From contig NC_067285.1 of assembly GCF_020740795.1 (NCBI RefSeq), positions 76,298,342 to 76,362,341 on the forward strand: a stretch of DNA of 64,000 bases, given 5' to 3'. The notes under the pieces are model-generated. The model saw only the letters and a program-made list of their open reading frames with translations, was not told the origin of the DNA and did no database searches. This document shows positions 25,711-37,736 of the stretch, piece after piece. Numbering within the stretch: position 1 is the stretch's first letter; each line of letters starts with the position of its first letter. Source of the DNA: Apus apus (Eukaryota; Chordata; Aves; Apodiformes; Apodidae). Position numbers and translations under genes: made by a program.

Positions 25711-28700
25711 TTTGTGTTTGAAATAGCAAGTACTGGTTAGTAATGAATGAATTCAGAAGTGCATAAGGAAAAGGTGACAAGAAGATTGTTGTGGGATATC
25801 ATGAAAGAGGAACAGATGTTGCTTAATAAATCAGTTAATCTTTAACATTTAATCTAGTGCTGCTGAAATTCTGGCTATGCTGTAACTATCTTTCATCATC
25901 TCTTACTATCTAAAAAGCCCAAAGACTGTTCGGAGAGGGTTGTTGTTAACTTTTAATGCTTTGCAATTTAAAATATGTAACAGTATGTTTGCAGCTCTTT
26001 GCTAGACAATGCTGTATGTAGATATTCTTCAGAGAAAGGATGAATCTGAACTAAAACCCCACAGTGTTCAACCTTGCTGACCTGTGAGGAAGTTTTACTC
26101 TTTATTTGAATCAGAATTTAAAGGAGAGAAAATAATCCAAGTTTTCTGGAAATTTCAGATTGCATATTGGTTTAGAGGAGAACAAAGAAGGATGGGCATA
26201 GAGGGGAAATATAGATGTTATTTGAAAACTTTCATAGGTTATGAACGGTGCAAATAATAGGAGAAATAAAAGAAAAAAAAAAAAAGGGGGTTGGGGGATT
26301 TTGTTTGTGTGGGTTGAGTTGTATTTCTCCCCAGAGTTAGCTGAAATGTAAAATAGAAAGCAGAATCTAAATAATTCACTACAGTCCCAGGTAACAGGAG
26401 TTTTCTGCAGGAGGATGGTGCTCAGTGCCTGTGTCTGTATGCACTAATATCAGTACTCCTGATCAGCTATTTCCTGATGGCCTTTAGAGCCTTTTGGTCT
26501 CTTCTTTCCAGTGCAAGTACAAATAATGTATTGTATATAATTGGATGTAGAAATAGAACCTGTGGAAAAAAATAAATCCCTAAACCACAACAACAAAAGA
26601 GAAAAATAAATAAAATTCCCTGAACTACTTACATTGAAAAATCAGGTTAAGTGATGAGGCTAGAGATATAAGTCAACCTGTTTTAATTGTACCCAGCAAC
26701 AGACACTATTATTCACTCTATAAATTGTTTAGATTGTAGTAGTGCTGCAATTCTAATAGCAGAGTAAAAGAGACTGGTACATAAATAGTGCTGCTGCCAT
26801 GTTTATGAATTCAGTCTTCAGGCAGATTTTCAATAAATTATGAGAATATGAGAGGCAGCAGCATGTTGCAGTAAAGCAGTAAAGATAGCTTGCTTAAAAT
26901 AGATTTATTTATTTTTTTGGCAACCGAATCATTTTTATAGAAGCCCTATGCTGAAATAAAAGATCTTTGAGCAAGGATTTATATGTCAGTCCTAACTACC
27001 AGACTGATTTACAAAATATGACGGAAACGGAATTAGCTATTCGATGTGAGAAATTATTTCATACAGGATTTTTCATTTTCATATAGTGTTTTATTCTCCT
27101 TCAGTGAGGGCTGAAGTCAGAAAGAGGGCTGCGCCTTAAAAGTGGCTTTACCATGGTTGTGCCTTATTTCATAATATTTAAGTATGCGAGTTTTCCTGTT
27201 GACTTCAGAGGGAGTTAGGCTGGGTTCTTAACGCTTAGTACATGGAACATTTCATTAACATTGTTGTCTTCCTAAGTATCAGAAGTTTCCTTTTTGTCCC
27301 CCTGCCAACTTCCCCCCCAAGTTTTGTTTTCTTTTCTGTGCTAATGTTTGGCCTTTGTAGAGTTTGTTCCATAGCACAGCTGATGTGTTAGCGGCACACC
27401 GCTACAAAAGTGAAGCATTTTCCTAGCTCAGTATGCATCTGTTGCTGTTCTATTAGCAACAGAGTTAAAATATTGTTTCCTTTATGTGTCTTTTTGCCTT
27501 TAGCAGGGTGGGGAAAATATTAATACAATTTGGCTCTTAACAGCTGTAGGAAGTAGGGATACTGTGATGCATAGCATAGCACTGTACACAGATACGTGTT
27601 CACCCCTGTTTACATATAAAGTGAAGCTTTATTCTGATCTCATTTATATTAGTGGAAGCTATGAATAACTTACTTTAAGTACATGGATTTACATAAATGC
27701 ATGGCTAGGAACAGAGGCAAAGGCGTTAGACTAACAAACTGAATAAGGTCTAGAATACTCAATAAAGACAAATAATTGGATTATATTTTTTTGTACAACA
27801 GTTTCTGTGATCCTTCAACAAACTAGGAGTTCGTCCCCATCTGCAAATAAGTCTTTTTAGTGGGTAGTTAAAAGACTTTATCTTAATCTGTCATCAATTA
27901 TTCACACCGTTATAATTTCTCAGTTGTGTTACAACAGTACTGTCTATCTGGAAATGAATTTGGCCATACTTAGCCACCATCCAGTACAAAATTTTACTGA
28001 GAAATATCTTCTGTTTCATTGATCATCAGTGTCATGCTCAAACTTCCATTCCGTGCTAAAATTCCCACTGAATTTTGGATTATGTTACTGCTTTGACCCT
28101 GAGAGCCACCATCTTCCATGGTATGTCTAAACAGCCAACTGAACCCCTCAAAGAAAAGCCATTATCAGTAACTTTCTTTGCTTGACACAGTGCAGCTCTC
28201 TGTAGGTAAAACTCATATGTTCAGATGTCAGATGTTTTTCAGGCCAGTCAGACATGAGACTAAATGACCATAGAAATTAGACTGACACAAACTTCTCTGC
28301 CCTGTTCTTAAAACATGACATGCCATTCGTATACTTATCTTCTCTAACTTCAATACTTGGTAGCATATATAATTAAAAATAACTATACAAAAAAAAATAT
28401 TCAGCCAGTGCATTTTTCTTGCATAGAGTAAGATGAGACCAGAAAGGTAGGTTCAAAGGTAGAGGTGGGTACTCCAGTTGACTTTACTCAGTATGATAAA
28501 AGCAAATACTGTCCTGTTGCACATCATATGGTATGTGGTGCTGTTGTTGATCTAAACTAGATCACAGCTGCAACATGTGCTGTAGTGATGTTGTTTCACA
28601 TAAAGGAAGCAGTAATTTTAGGAAGAATGCTTACCAAAAAAATAAAGAAAAAACATTCCTTTTCTTCCCTTAATTTCCTATTCTTGTGTTTCTTTTTTTA

Positions 28701-31069
28701 ATTTATCTTGAATTTTTATCATTGCAGTTGTGTTGAATTCAGATAAGGATTATTTGATGTAGCTGGTTTTGGACATTTTCAAATTATTTTGATCAGTAGC
28801 AGTGAATTGCAGCAGCCCTTGGCTAAATTTTAGTGATATCAGATACCTCATTCATACCCTCAGGACAAGAAACTGGAGTTCTAGAATATTTCAAGAGGAG
28901 CAGTAAAAAATAGGCAGATTTTTTTTTTTTCCTTCAAAATAGTTTCTGTATTTTAATTAGTTTTTTTTTTTTAATCTTTGAAAGCAAAAAGAAGTACCAG
29001 CACTTGATATCAGCTTGTATTAGGAAGTGGGATATTATAGCGCTGGTGATTCAGGAAGCTGGTTAGTATTTGCAAGTGTAATTGTCAAGTCTGTTTCAAA
29101 AATGAAGTGAGCATATCCTGTAACATTTTAATTGGCCATTTTATTGAGGCTTTGCAGAAGCTGTACACAAACAAGCAATGCTTCCGTTGCCAGGAGCTGA
29201 AATTTTGATTGAGATTTCTGTGTATTTCAAATTACTCTTTTTCTCTACCAAAATAGAAAGCTGTATGATACCATTTTCATAAACAGCTTTGTTAATGATG
29301 CATGAAACTTAACAATAACAAATATGGGTTACCAAATGAAGAATAGAAGTTTATAACTGCACCCTAAGGAAAAGGAGTGAAAAAGGAGTGAAGGGTGCTT
29401 TTTTTTTTTTTTTTTTTTCCTTTGCACTGCAATACTACCACAACTGACAGAAAGATAATATAGAAAAACAGAATTCTTCAGACAGCTTCAGTGTATCTCC
29501 TACCATTTACAACATCATCCAGCTCTTATATTCTTCACTGGAGTTGACTGGAGTTTTGCCTACGTGTAGAACAGAACGCGGGTCTTTGATTGATACAGCC
29601 TAACGATATATTAGTTCATTTTTTGTTCATCCTTGGTTTGCAATTTTCTTAGTGGTGTTGAGTCAACTGGTCAAATTCTGTTGTTTATAGTAAGTGATAG
29701 ATCTGGAATTACTTGCCCAAATTTCATGGAAAGCTGTAACTTTCCCAGAAAGTGGTTCCACTTTACAGATACATAAGCAATCAATACTTCAAGAACATGT
29801 TGTACAAAAATGCTTCTGAGTGTTTCCAGTTCATATCTTAAAACATTATCTTATTTTATTTGGTGTATTTTCCTTAAATTATCAGCTTTAAGACTGAGAT
29901 TAGAACTGAGTATCAGATGCAATATTAAGAACTATTGAGAGGAGCACTGCCTAATTCTGGGACCTCTGCAGGAACCCTGCACCTGCCCTAGCTCTGTGCT
30001 GGGATAAGACCATATTCCACACTCCTTCTCCTCTCTACTTCAGTTTTCAATGGAAATAAACCCATGTGTGTGCATTAGGCATGCACTGCCAGGGTCACTG
30101 CTAAGGTTCTAGTCTAGAAAATCCACTTGGTTTATATGCAGCCTGCAAGTGTTAGTTTTTAATTAATTTTAAAAAACTCCTTACCATAGAAGCTGTGAAG
30201 AAAGCCTTGAAAATGTGAACAGAAATGCCCTGACATTAGGAGACAATTAAAACTATAAAAATCTGCAAGGTCTGAGATTTCATGATGTCTGTTTGAGGGA
30301 CTAGTAATATTTTCCTTACTACAGTTCTGTTTGGAAATAAATTTTTACTTTTGCTAAGGGTGTCTTTCTTTTTGCTATGTTAAACCTTGCATAGATGATG
30401 CTTGTCAAACAGATGAATCCCTTGTGTAATTTTATTGGCTTCCCTGGAGCTCTTCCCAGTGCTATTTCAGGAGAATCTCAAATGATGCATAAATGCTTTC
30501 TCTGGTTGCAGCTCTCTCTTGTTCTGCATACATGGAAACAATGACTGTAACTTGGCCTTCAAGCCTTCAGCTGTTCAAAGAGATGTGTTCCCCACTAAGC
30601 TTTATGGGCTGTGTTACTGCCTTTAAGTCTAATAGTGATAAGGACTGGTGTCATGTGTCTCACAGCACTCAGCTTGGAACAACAGGTCTAGGATCCACCC
30701 TTCTTCCTCTTTTGAGGCTAGGTAAGATGCTGAGCTCACAACTAGGATCACAAACCTTTTTTAAAGCAGAGTGCAGTTGAATGTCAAAAAATACTTGACT
30801 CTTTCAAATAAAATAGTTTTATAATTGAAAGGATTAATTTTATTTTGTGAACCTCTGTTTTTTCATTAGGGGAACAAAGCAGTTTTCCCTTTACTCCTTC
30901 CTCCACAGTAAACTTTTACACATTTTCTTTTAAAACCAAACAACTCCCAACTTAAACATATTATGCTCTCCTGGACTTCTCACCATCACCCCTTGACTCT
31001 GAACTGGTATTTCCATCAAAGATAAACCATTTCTCCTGTTTTTTCCCCATGCTTTAATAACACCAGCAG
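25711..31069. other. AT-rich DNA without a gene; possible conserved non-coding stretches
   Basis: No coding exon or clear transposon is seen in 5.4 kb. There is an A-run at 26270-26285 and a T-run at 29399-29418. Segments near 26880-27520 and 29090-29330 look repeat-free and structured, and could be conserved non-coding DNA; that is only an impression. Confidence 0.35.
27438..27463. other. Perfect 9-bp inverted repeat
   Basis: TCTGTTGCT (27438-27446) and AGCAACAGA (27455-27463) are exact reverse complements around an 8-base spacer. The half-site GTTGCT resembles half of an RFX X-box, but the spacer is too long for the usual X-box. It may be a protein-binding site, an RNA hairpin or chance. 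Confidence 0.6.
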
Positions 31070-31590
31070 AAAGACCTGTTGACAAGCAGCTCCATAGAGA
31101 AGGACCTTGGACTCCTGGTGGACAACAAGTTATCCATGGGGCAGCAATGTGCCTTTGTGGCCAAGAAGGCCAATGGTATCCTGGGGTGCATTAAGAAGAG
31201 TGTGTTCAGCAGGTCAAGGGAAGTTCTCCTCCCCCTCTACTCTGCCCTAGTGAGACTACATCTGAAGTACTGTGCTTGGTTTTGGGCTGAAGGAAGGGCC
31301 AGTCTCTTTTCAGTCATGCCCTGTGGTAGGATGAGGGGCAATGGACACAAACTAGAACATAGGAAGTTCCACCTCAACATGAGGAAAAACTTACTGTTAG
31401 GGTTACGGAGCACTGGAACAGGCTACTCAGAGAGGTTGTGGAGTCTCCTTCTCTGGAGATATTCAAATCCATTTGGATGTGTTTCTGTGTGACCTGCCTT
31501 AGGTGATCCTGCTCTGGCAGGAGGGTTGGACTCAATGATGTCCTGAGGTCCCTTCCAACCCCTAACATTCTATGATTCTATGATTCTAAT
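31070..31590 (+). mobile_element. Short CR1 LINE 3' fragment with internal deletion
   Basis: This fragment starts in the C-terminal part of the reverse-transcriptase ORF (SSSIEKDLGLLVDNKLSM), reads [20 protein letters not shown], then skips about 200 bases present in the 7-8.7 kb copy (junction near 31290). It ends with CCTTCCAACCCCTAACATTC and TATGATTCTATGATTCT. Catalytic regions are absent. Confidence 0.88.
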
Positions 31591-33539
31591 ATTCTACATA
31601 GAAATGAGGGACAATTAACTTCTGGCATGTATGTATGGCAATGGGCCAGTCTGGACAGTTTGTGGAAAACTTCATTTTTGTCTACTAGCACAGAAATAGT
31701 GAACCTGAGATGGAGGAAAGGAGACAGAGAGATTGTCCAAATCTATGCCATAAGAAGAAATGCATGAACCCCTCCTTCCTGCTCCCTTGTCATCTTCTGG
31801 GTTGAACTTAACACATGCAAGAGAGCTTATTCCAGGAGAAAGAACAGATGTGTAAACAAGGAGAGCTAGCGTTGGGGTAAACAGCATGAAATAAAATGTT
31901 ATGGGCCAGCCGGCTTTTATAATGTTCAGCTTAAATTGTTGGCTGGTGGTAAAATGTATCAATTGAATATTTTAATCAATTGAAAATAATGCCTAGATTA
32001 AGCAAAACTGTGTATGAATTCAACAATTTGATCAAGAAACCCTATCAAATATTTGATTGTTTTCTTTGAAAGTCAAAGTATTTTGAGTTGACTTTTTAAA
32101 AAATGAGACACTTCAAATTTCAATTTCAGAACGTTTTGTATCTAAGCATACATACATGTAGCTGTAAGGAAGAATAGCCTTTCCAAGGTGGCAGCACTTT
32201 TCATAGGCTTCCTTGTTTGTTTTTCCAGAGAAAAATTGAATAAACACTTCAGGCTGAGCTATGTTATTTTTCTTTTCATCTTTCAAGTCAGTAGCTGATT
32301 TGGTACAGGTAATTTCACAGATATGGCTAAAAGCATCTCCTATGTCCATTATTTATCATGTAGAGAGATGGGGACAAAGCAGATAGAGAATGTCCCAGAT
32401 TTCAAGATTTAAAATCAATATTCATATACTGCATCAAAGCTGAGATTTTTGGCTTTTTTATCATTCGTTTACATGGGATCATCTTGATGAATTCTTTTGC
32501 TCATCCCCAGTTCAGGTAGGTATTATTTGAATGCTAATCTACTTTAAACTGATACTCAGACTCCTGGATATATTTCCTTTCCTTGAGTTTGTGTTTTTAT
32601 TTTTAGTTTAATTATTCTGTATGTATTTTTAACTGAAGTTAAAATATGGCCTTTGAAAGTTTTAAGAATTATTTTGGGATTCAATACAGATTTCGTTGTT
32701 CTGTAGTAAGTTCCAGTTTCTGATGTTCAAAGAATGACAAATACTGAGCTTCTGGAAGAGCAAGGCTGAAAATTATGTGCTAATTTTCTGTCATTATGTT
32801 ACGTTATTGGAATGAGAGAGTGTCTGCAGGGAAAACTGGCTTTAGAAAACAGTGTACTTCTGTAGTGGTGAGAGGAAAAAAAGGCTGATTTAGAGCATGC
32901 AGCTGCTTTCTAGAACTTACAGTGTTAGCTGTAAATGATTGCTGGCAGAGGCTTTATCTCTGATTCACATCTTCCACTGTTTCAAGAAAATTACTAATAT
33001 TAAAACACAAATGTGGGTATGTGGGCATCTTACAAGAAGTTTTCAAAATTTCAGTACTTTTTCAGTTTTATTCTTTGCAGTAATCTAATTGATAAAACTT
33101 GTTGACAGCAATCAGTCAAAAAACACAGTAACTTACTGAATCAAATCAAACATACTCAGTTAAAGGAAGGATCATTTATTCTTTTCTCTTACACTGAAGC
33201 AAAATATAAGTAGTTTCATTGTTGTAAACAGAGCAAATGGGTGCAAATGAAAATATAATCACTCATGACATATTTTAATTATTTGTATGGATACCAAATA
33301 AAATCAAGATAATTTATGTGCTGTATAATGGTTTGGAAAAAAGTAAAATTATTAAGCTGAAATTATCTTTGTCCAGTTTTTCTAAATCCATTATTTGTAA
33401 TAGTGACATCATCTTGTTATTAACAGCTAGTACAGTAGAATTTTTTTTTCACCAGTAATACAATTGAAACATAATTGTTAACCATTATCACCATAAACAC
33501 ATTCCCAGTGCCTTTTTGTTTCCTGTGATACAAAGTCAA
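31591..33539. other. Candidate intron or intergenic DNA
   Basis: AT-rich, no supported gene. A 78-codon minus-strand frame at 32113-32349 is discussed among the rejected items. Confidence 0.35.
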
Positions 33540-33606
33540 AAAGCTGTGCAGTGGTTGGACTCAATGGTCTTAAGGGTCTTTTCCAATCTAAATGATTCTA
33601 TGATAA
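33540..33606 (+). mobile_element. CR1 LINE 3' tail fragment
   Basis: GGTTGGACTCAATGGTCTTA followed by a TTTTCCAATCTAAATG variant and ATTCTATGAT is the terminal segment of a CR1 element. Only about 65 bases remain, the extreme 5' truncation common in CR1. Confidence 0.8.
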
Positions 33607-35773
33607 CTCATCAAGTATTTAATAACCAACCACCTATAAAAATGGAAGAGTAATATGGATTAATCTACTTTTAAATTAATGCCCTTCATAATTCTTTTTT
33701 AATATTGGCAGTCAGAAGGGAAAAAATCACCAGAGATGCACAAGAAGTTAAACATTTCTTAGAAGTTATTAAGGAAAAACATTGGAGAGCAATAAAAACA
33801 TGGAACTTGCTGTGATTTCTTGAATGGCAGCAATGCAGAATAGCTGTAGTTTACCCATTAGTTTCAGAAAACTGAGAAAATAAGAAGATGCCTGTTCAAA
33901 GAGAGGTCCTTCTGTACGTACCTGGTCAATGCCAAATCAGTTTAAGTTGCACTGCTTTTAAGTGCATCTGGTTTCCAGGCAGCTGTATTTCTTAAGCATA
34001 AAGCATACTGCCTATGTGAATTTGCTTGTCTACCAGGTCTGATTTTGGCTCAGACTATGGTGTGCTAACTGTTATTTTGGATGTTGATTCTTTGGGAACT
34101 TGTTATGCAAAGTTTGCACAGTTCTTTGCATAGGAGTTGGGCTGATCCTTTTTTAGGGTTCCTAGTTATTATAGTGATACAAATAAGAAGTAAATATTAA
34201 TCACAGCAGTGTCCACTAGTAATTTCTGGCTCATTGTTGAAAACTTCCTAGATCTAACACCAAAGTCATAACATTTCAAACCATCTCCTGAAAAATATTG
34301 CTTTCTGCCAACTCTCCTTGGTAGTTATATGTAAAACAACTGTTAAGAGCTTGCACTGAGTGAGAATGATTTGACATAATGGGTTGCTAAATTCAGGTGT
34401 CGTATCTGTATTCTTTGATATATTTACTGGTGATACACACACATGGATTGTAAAGCCACATATATTTCTGGGGAATAAATAAAAATATTTTAATTGGATT
34501 TGTAATTTTGTAGTTGGCTCATAATTTCTACCCAAATGTTTGCTGAGATGTAACACAATTTTAATTGTGACTTAAAAGGGCATGACAAGTGACCACTGAA
34601 AAAGGGGTGAATTGCTATAGTAACTAGTCTAAAAGCTGAGAAATATATTTTACTTCACTCCCTTGCTCTCCCCAGGCATTGTATGTGTGAACCTCTTTAG
34701 AGAAGTATTGAGATTCAGCAGATCTCTGTCATTAATTTCACACAGGGCAGGCAGATTCCTACAGAGGCAGTGTTCTGTTTTATCCTTTTAAATCAGTTAG
34801 GATGCTGTTAAAGAACAGGAAATTCAAGCAGTATGGTTAATGCCTATAATGAAAGAAACTGCCTATCAACCCTGAAAGCACTGTATGTATATATATTTAA
34901 TGGCTTCAGGGAAAAACAATAACACAATAACCCCACATCACCCAAACCAAAATATTTAGTATAAAAAATAAGTGCATTGGAAGACCAGTGATGGGTTTTA
35001 GCTAGGGCTGAATGGCAGCTTGAAATGTGGAGGATTTCTCAAAATGGCAGGGATTATATTAAATTAAATGGGATTTATTGCAGAACCTGGTTCTGGGGGC
35101 CTGTGGAAGCATAGTCTCACTGGTAAAATCCCTGAAAATAAATATTTGGGGAAGTATTTGGAATGAATGAGATTGCAACAAAACTAAACTATAAAAAAAA
35201 ACCCAACAACAAAAAAAACCCTGGAAATCTCCATGTCCCATTGTGAGATATTAATTTACCCTGTGCTATGTCAAATAAAACAAATTATTTCCAACAGCTG
35301 GTTCTTTATGGACAGTGAATAGGATGGAAAACTTCTAAAAAGTGTGAAAAACAATTCTTGGCATGTGTAGTGAAGAGTACATACTCTTTGTTACTGGTGG
35401 CTGGTTAAATCCGCTTGCGATGGGGATTATCATGTTTTCCCTGGGAGGTTTTCCTGGAAGGAAGTAAACTTTTTCTTTCTGCTATTGTAGGAAGCCCCTG
35501 TGCTGGCTCATTGGTAGCTGTGGCATATCAGGGACAGCTTGGCTCTTTTAAATGCAATTTTTAGCCAAGGAACCCCTGAGCATCAGTCCCTCCAGCAACC
35601 TTCCTGCCCAACACTGCCAGAGCTCCTTCTTGAGCAGATATTTTTGGATATTCTTTTTACAGACATTAGTATACATTGCTCTGCAGAGTAGTGTTTGATG
35701 ATGGTCCTCTTTATATTATTCCATTGCCAGTGCTGCTCTGCAATTCTGCCAAGTCCACCCAAAGGATTCCTAC
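33607..35773. other. Candidate intron or intergenic DNA
   Basis: AT-rich with A-runs near 35192-35218. No supported gene or transposon. Confidence 0.35.
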
Positions 35774-35884
35774 CTTATGTTTGAGTGATTTGACAACCAC
35801 TTTGAAGGGCTCTTGTCTCTGATTGTGTCTCTGGAAAGACACATTTCAATTTCAAGATGAATTAACTTTTGCATGTAATCTCTG
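35774..35884 (-). CDS. Candidate internal exon of the unrecognised gene
   Basis: A 111-base segment follows a strong acceptor (CCTGTTTTTCTGTTCCCAACTCAG) and ends at AAG|GTAGGA. One base, 36 codons and two bases are open (RDYMQKLIHLEIEM through SKWLSNHSNI). The two-base end fits the one-base start of the exon at 19393, so the join keeps frame. The acceptor reads CTCAGCAG, a tandem site. The implied intron is 16.4 kb. The link to the 19 kb exon rests on phase and strand only. Confidence 0.42.
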
Positions 35885-36202
35885 CTGAGTTGGGAACAGA
35901 AAAACAGGACCACCGATGGCCATCTGTGATTGCAGCACAGCAAGGGAGGTTCTGGCTTTTCCAAGAAAAGGGGATCACATACAGAATCAAATATTGATAA
36001 TTACAAACAGTGGGCCACATGTGAAACTCTGTTCTCTAAATTAGGCCATCTCTTAAACTATTAAGTAATTGCTCATTTTCTCAGTCAACTTTGCCCTTCA
36101 TTTTATCTACATTTTCTTTACTCACATTTGAGTAATTGCTGTTCTGCTCTGTGAGTACCTGCTCTTTCAGTGAGATCAGAATTTCTTATCTTACAATTCC
36201 AG

Positions 36203-36368
36203 ATATAAAGAAGAAGTTATCAACTAAGGCAGATGATAAGGCAGGTCTAGGAAGAAGTGTCCCCACTCGGGCAAATGCTTCTTCACCTGACCACCCTGAT
36301 GTCTCCCACAGTGTTGTTTCTTATTATAAGGAATTTGGGACCAGGGAGTTCAATCTAAGCAGATTCTG
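36203..36368 (+). CDS. Candidate plus-strand coding exon, unrecognised
   Basis: A strong acceptor (TTTCTTATCTTACAATTCCAG) and donor (TTCTG|GTGAGT) bound 166 bases. Exactly one of the three frames is open: two bases, 54 codons, two bases. The peptide (KKKLSTKADDKAG, then SVPTRANASSPDHPDVSHSV and EFGTREFNLSRF) is not AT-biased as chance frames here are. A possible next exon starts at the G following TTCTTCAG near 36578, giving a stop after eight codons. It lies 318 bases from the minus-strand candidate exon at 35774-35884, so at least one of the two could be spurious. No family recognised. Confidence 0.33.
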
Positions 36369-37688
36369 GTGAGTAATTTTTCTCTCTGGAGAATTTGTAT
36401 TTCCTGGTTCTCATCTCTGACTCACTGTCACTGTAAATGGTGGGGCATATAATTTTCAAAGGTCACATGCTAAAAACATCTTCAGAATGGGTTCATTTGC
36501 TTTTACCAGTAATTTCTCTATAAAGTACATTTTGTTCTCTTCTAAGTCCTGATTCCTGGCATGGGCGAGTTCTTCAGGTCTGGACTGTATTCACAGAAAT
36601 GTTGAAAGTGTACAAGTATTCCTTAAATAACACCATGTATATAAAAATAGATTTTACTGACTCACTTAAAACGATAAAACTTGGATATAAAGGAAAATCA
36701 CATAATTTTTTTACTGTGGTTGAAACAGAGGTGCCCACTGTTAATGCTATTGTACTGCCTGGATTTAATGAAAACTCTCGTATTTGATGGCTTGGTCTTT
36801 TTCAAATTTTGTCCATTCTATTATGTCAGCATGTGCAATTGGGATAACATTTAGATTTCTTGATGCAGGCAGAACCTGTATTCATATCTGAAGTGCTTTC
36901 TCTGTGACAAGATGACATTTGTTTGTCCCTGGCTACTATGTGCCTCAGCTATAGGAGAAATTTTAGTAAATAAAGGCACTGAATTATATACATAATCTCA
37001 GGTCAGAGAGTGATTTACCTTCTATGTTTTGCTATGGCTATTCAACTAGCAAAGGAAAAAAACCCAGAGTCTTGTCTTCTCTGCTTTCTATATTTTAGGA
37101 ACTCATAACTTCTCAGAAATTTTTCCTTTGGGGTGGAGTTGCCTGCGCTTGGTTCTGAACTCAAGAGTGTTTTCCAAATAGCAAATCCAACAAAAATGCT
37201 AAAAAATAGCTGGTGTTTTAATCCTAAAAGAAAATGTTACTAGCCTTGAAAGAAAACAAATGGTATGTTTGTTGCCTTGCACACACAAAGCCCTCACTCA
37301 GGATATTTTAAGATGTGACATTAAGCAGGCAAAATGTGACCTGCAAATTTAGCATTAGGATCTGAACTTTGTTGCTTGGACCTAACTCCAGTTAGTAAAA
37401 GAAATGCAAAGTCATGTCAGTAGTAGCTGTGATAATATAACTATTTCTGCTTTTACGTGACACTTGTCGTTGACAGATCATCTTTCTCCTGTTCTATAGA
37501 TGAAGGCTTCAAATGGAGAGAAATTTGGTCTATTCACTGCACTAGTTACGAAGCTCAGGTTTGCTGAATTCCAGTTCAGTGCTGTCACACTCTGACAGAG
37601 CTATGACATTCAAGCTGAGTGCTTGTGTGTTCAGGTAGCATTGGAAATGTCTGAACTGGTCATGAAGACATAGACATTTATACTTTAC
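36369..37688. other. Candidate intron DNA
   Basis: AT-rich. A 62-codon plus-strand frame at 36599-36787 follows an AG with a modest pyrimidine tract, but its phase does not fit the exon at 36203-36368. Confidence 0.3.
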
Positions 37689-37703
37689 CAGCTGGTAAAG
37701 TAT
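37680..37703. other. 24-bp perfect palindrome centred on CAGCTG
   Basis: The bases from 37680 to 37703 read the same on both strands. The centre is ACCAGCTGGT, which contains the E-box CAGCTG. Because of the symmetry, the splice-donor-like CTG|GTAAAG occurs on both strands. A 12-bp perfect arm is unlikely by chance in 64 kb. Confidence 0.9.
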
Positions 37704-37736
37704 TGCCTTTCTTCCTGAGCAAGGTTGGCATGGTTG
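37689..37736 (-). CDS. Possible 48-base exon of the unrecognised gene
   Basis: An excellent acceptor (CAGCTGTTGTCTCCTGCAG) and a donor (AGCTG|GTAAAG) bound 48 bases. In the frame that fits the exon at 35884 it has one base, 15 codons (NHANLAQEERQYFTS) and two bases. The join gives a Cys codon. However, a different, longer open frame (37678-37902) also crosses the segment, and the donor lies within a perfect palindrome. The call is weak. Confidence 0.25.

Noticed and set aside
32113..32349. 78-codon minus-strand frame with balanced composition
   Set aside because: Splice sites around it are weak and its phase does not fit the candidate gene on either side.
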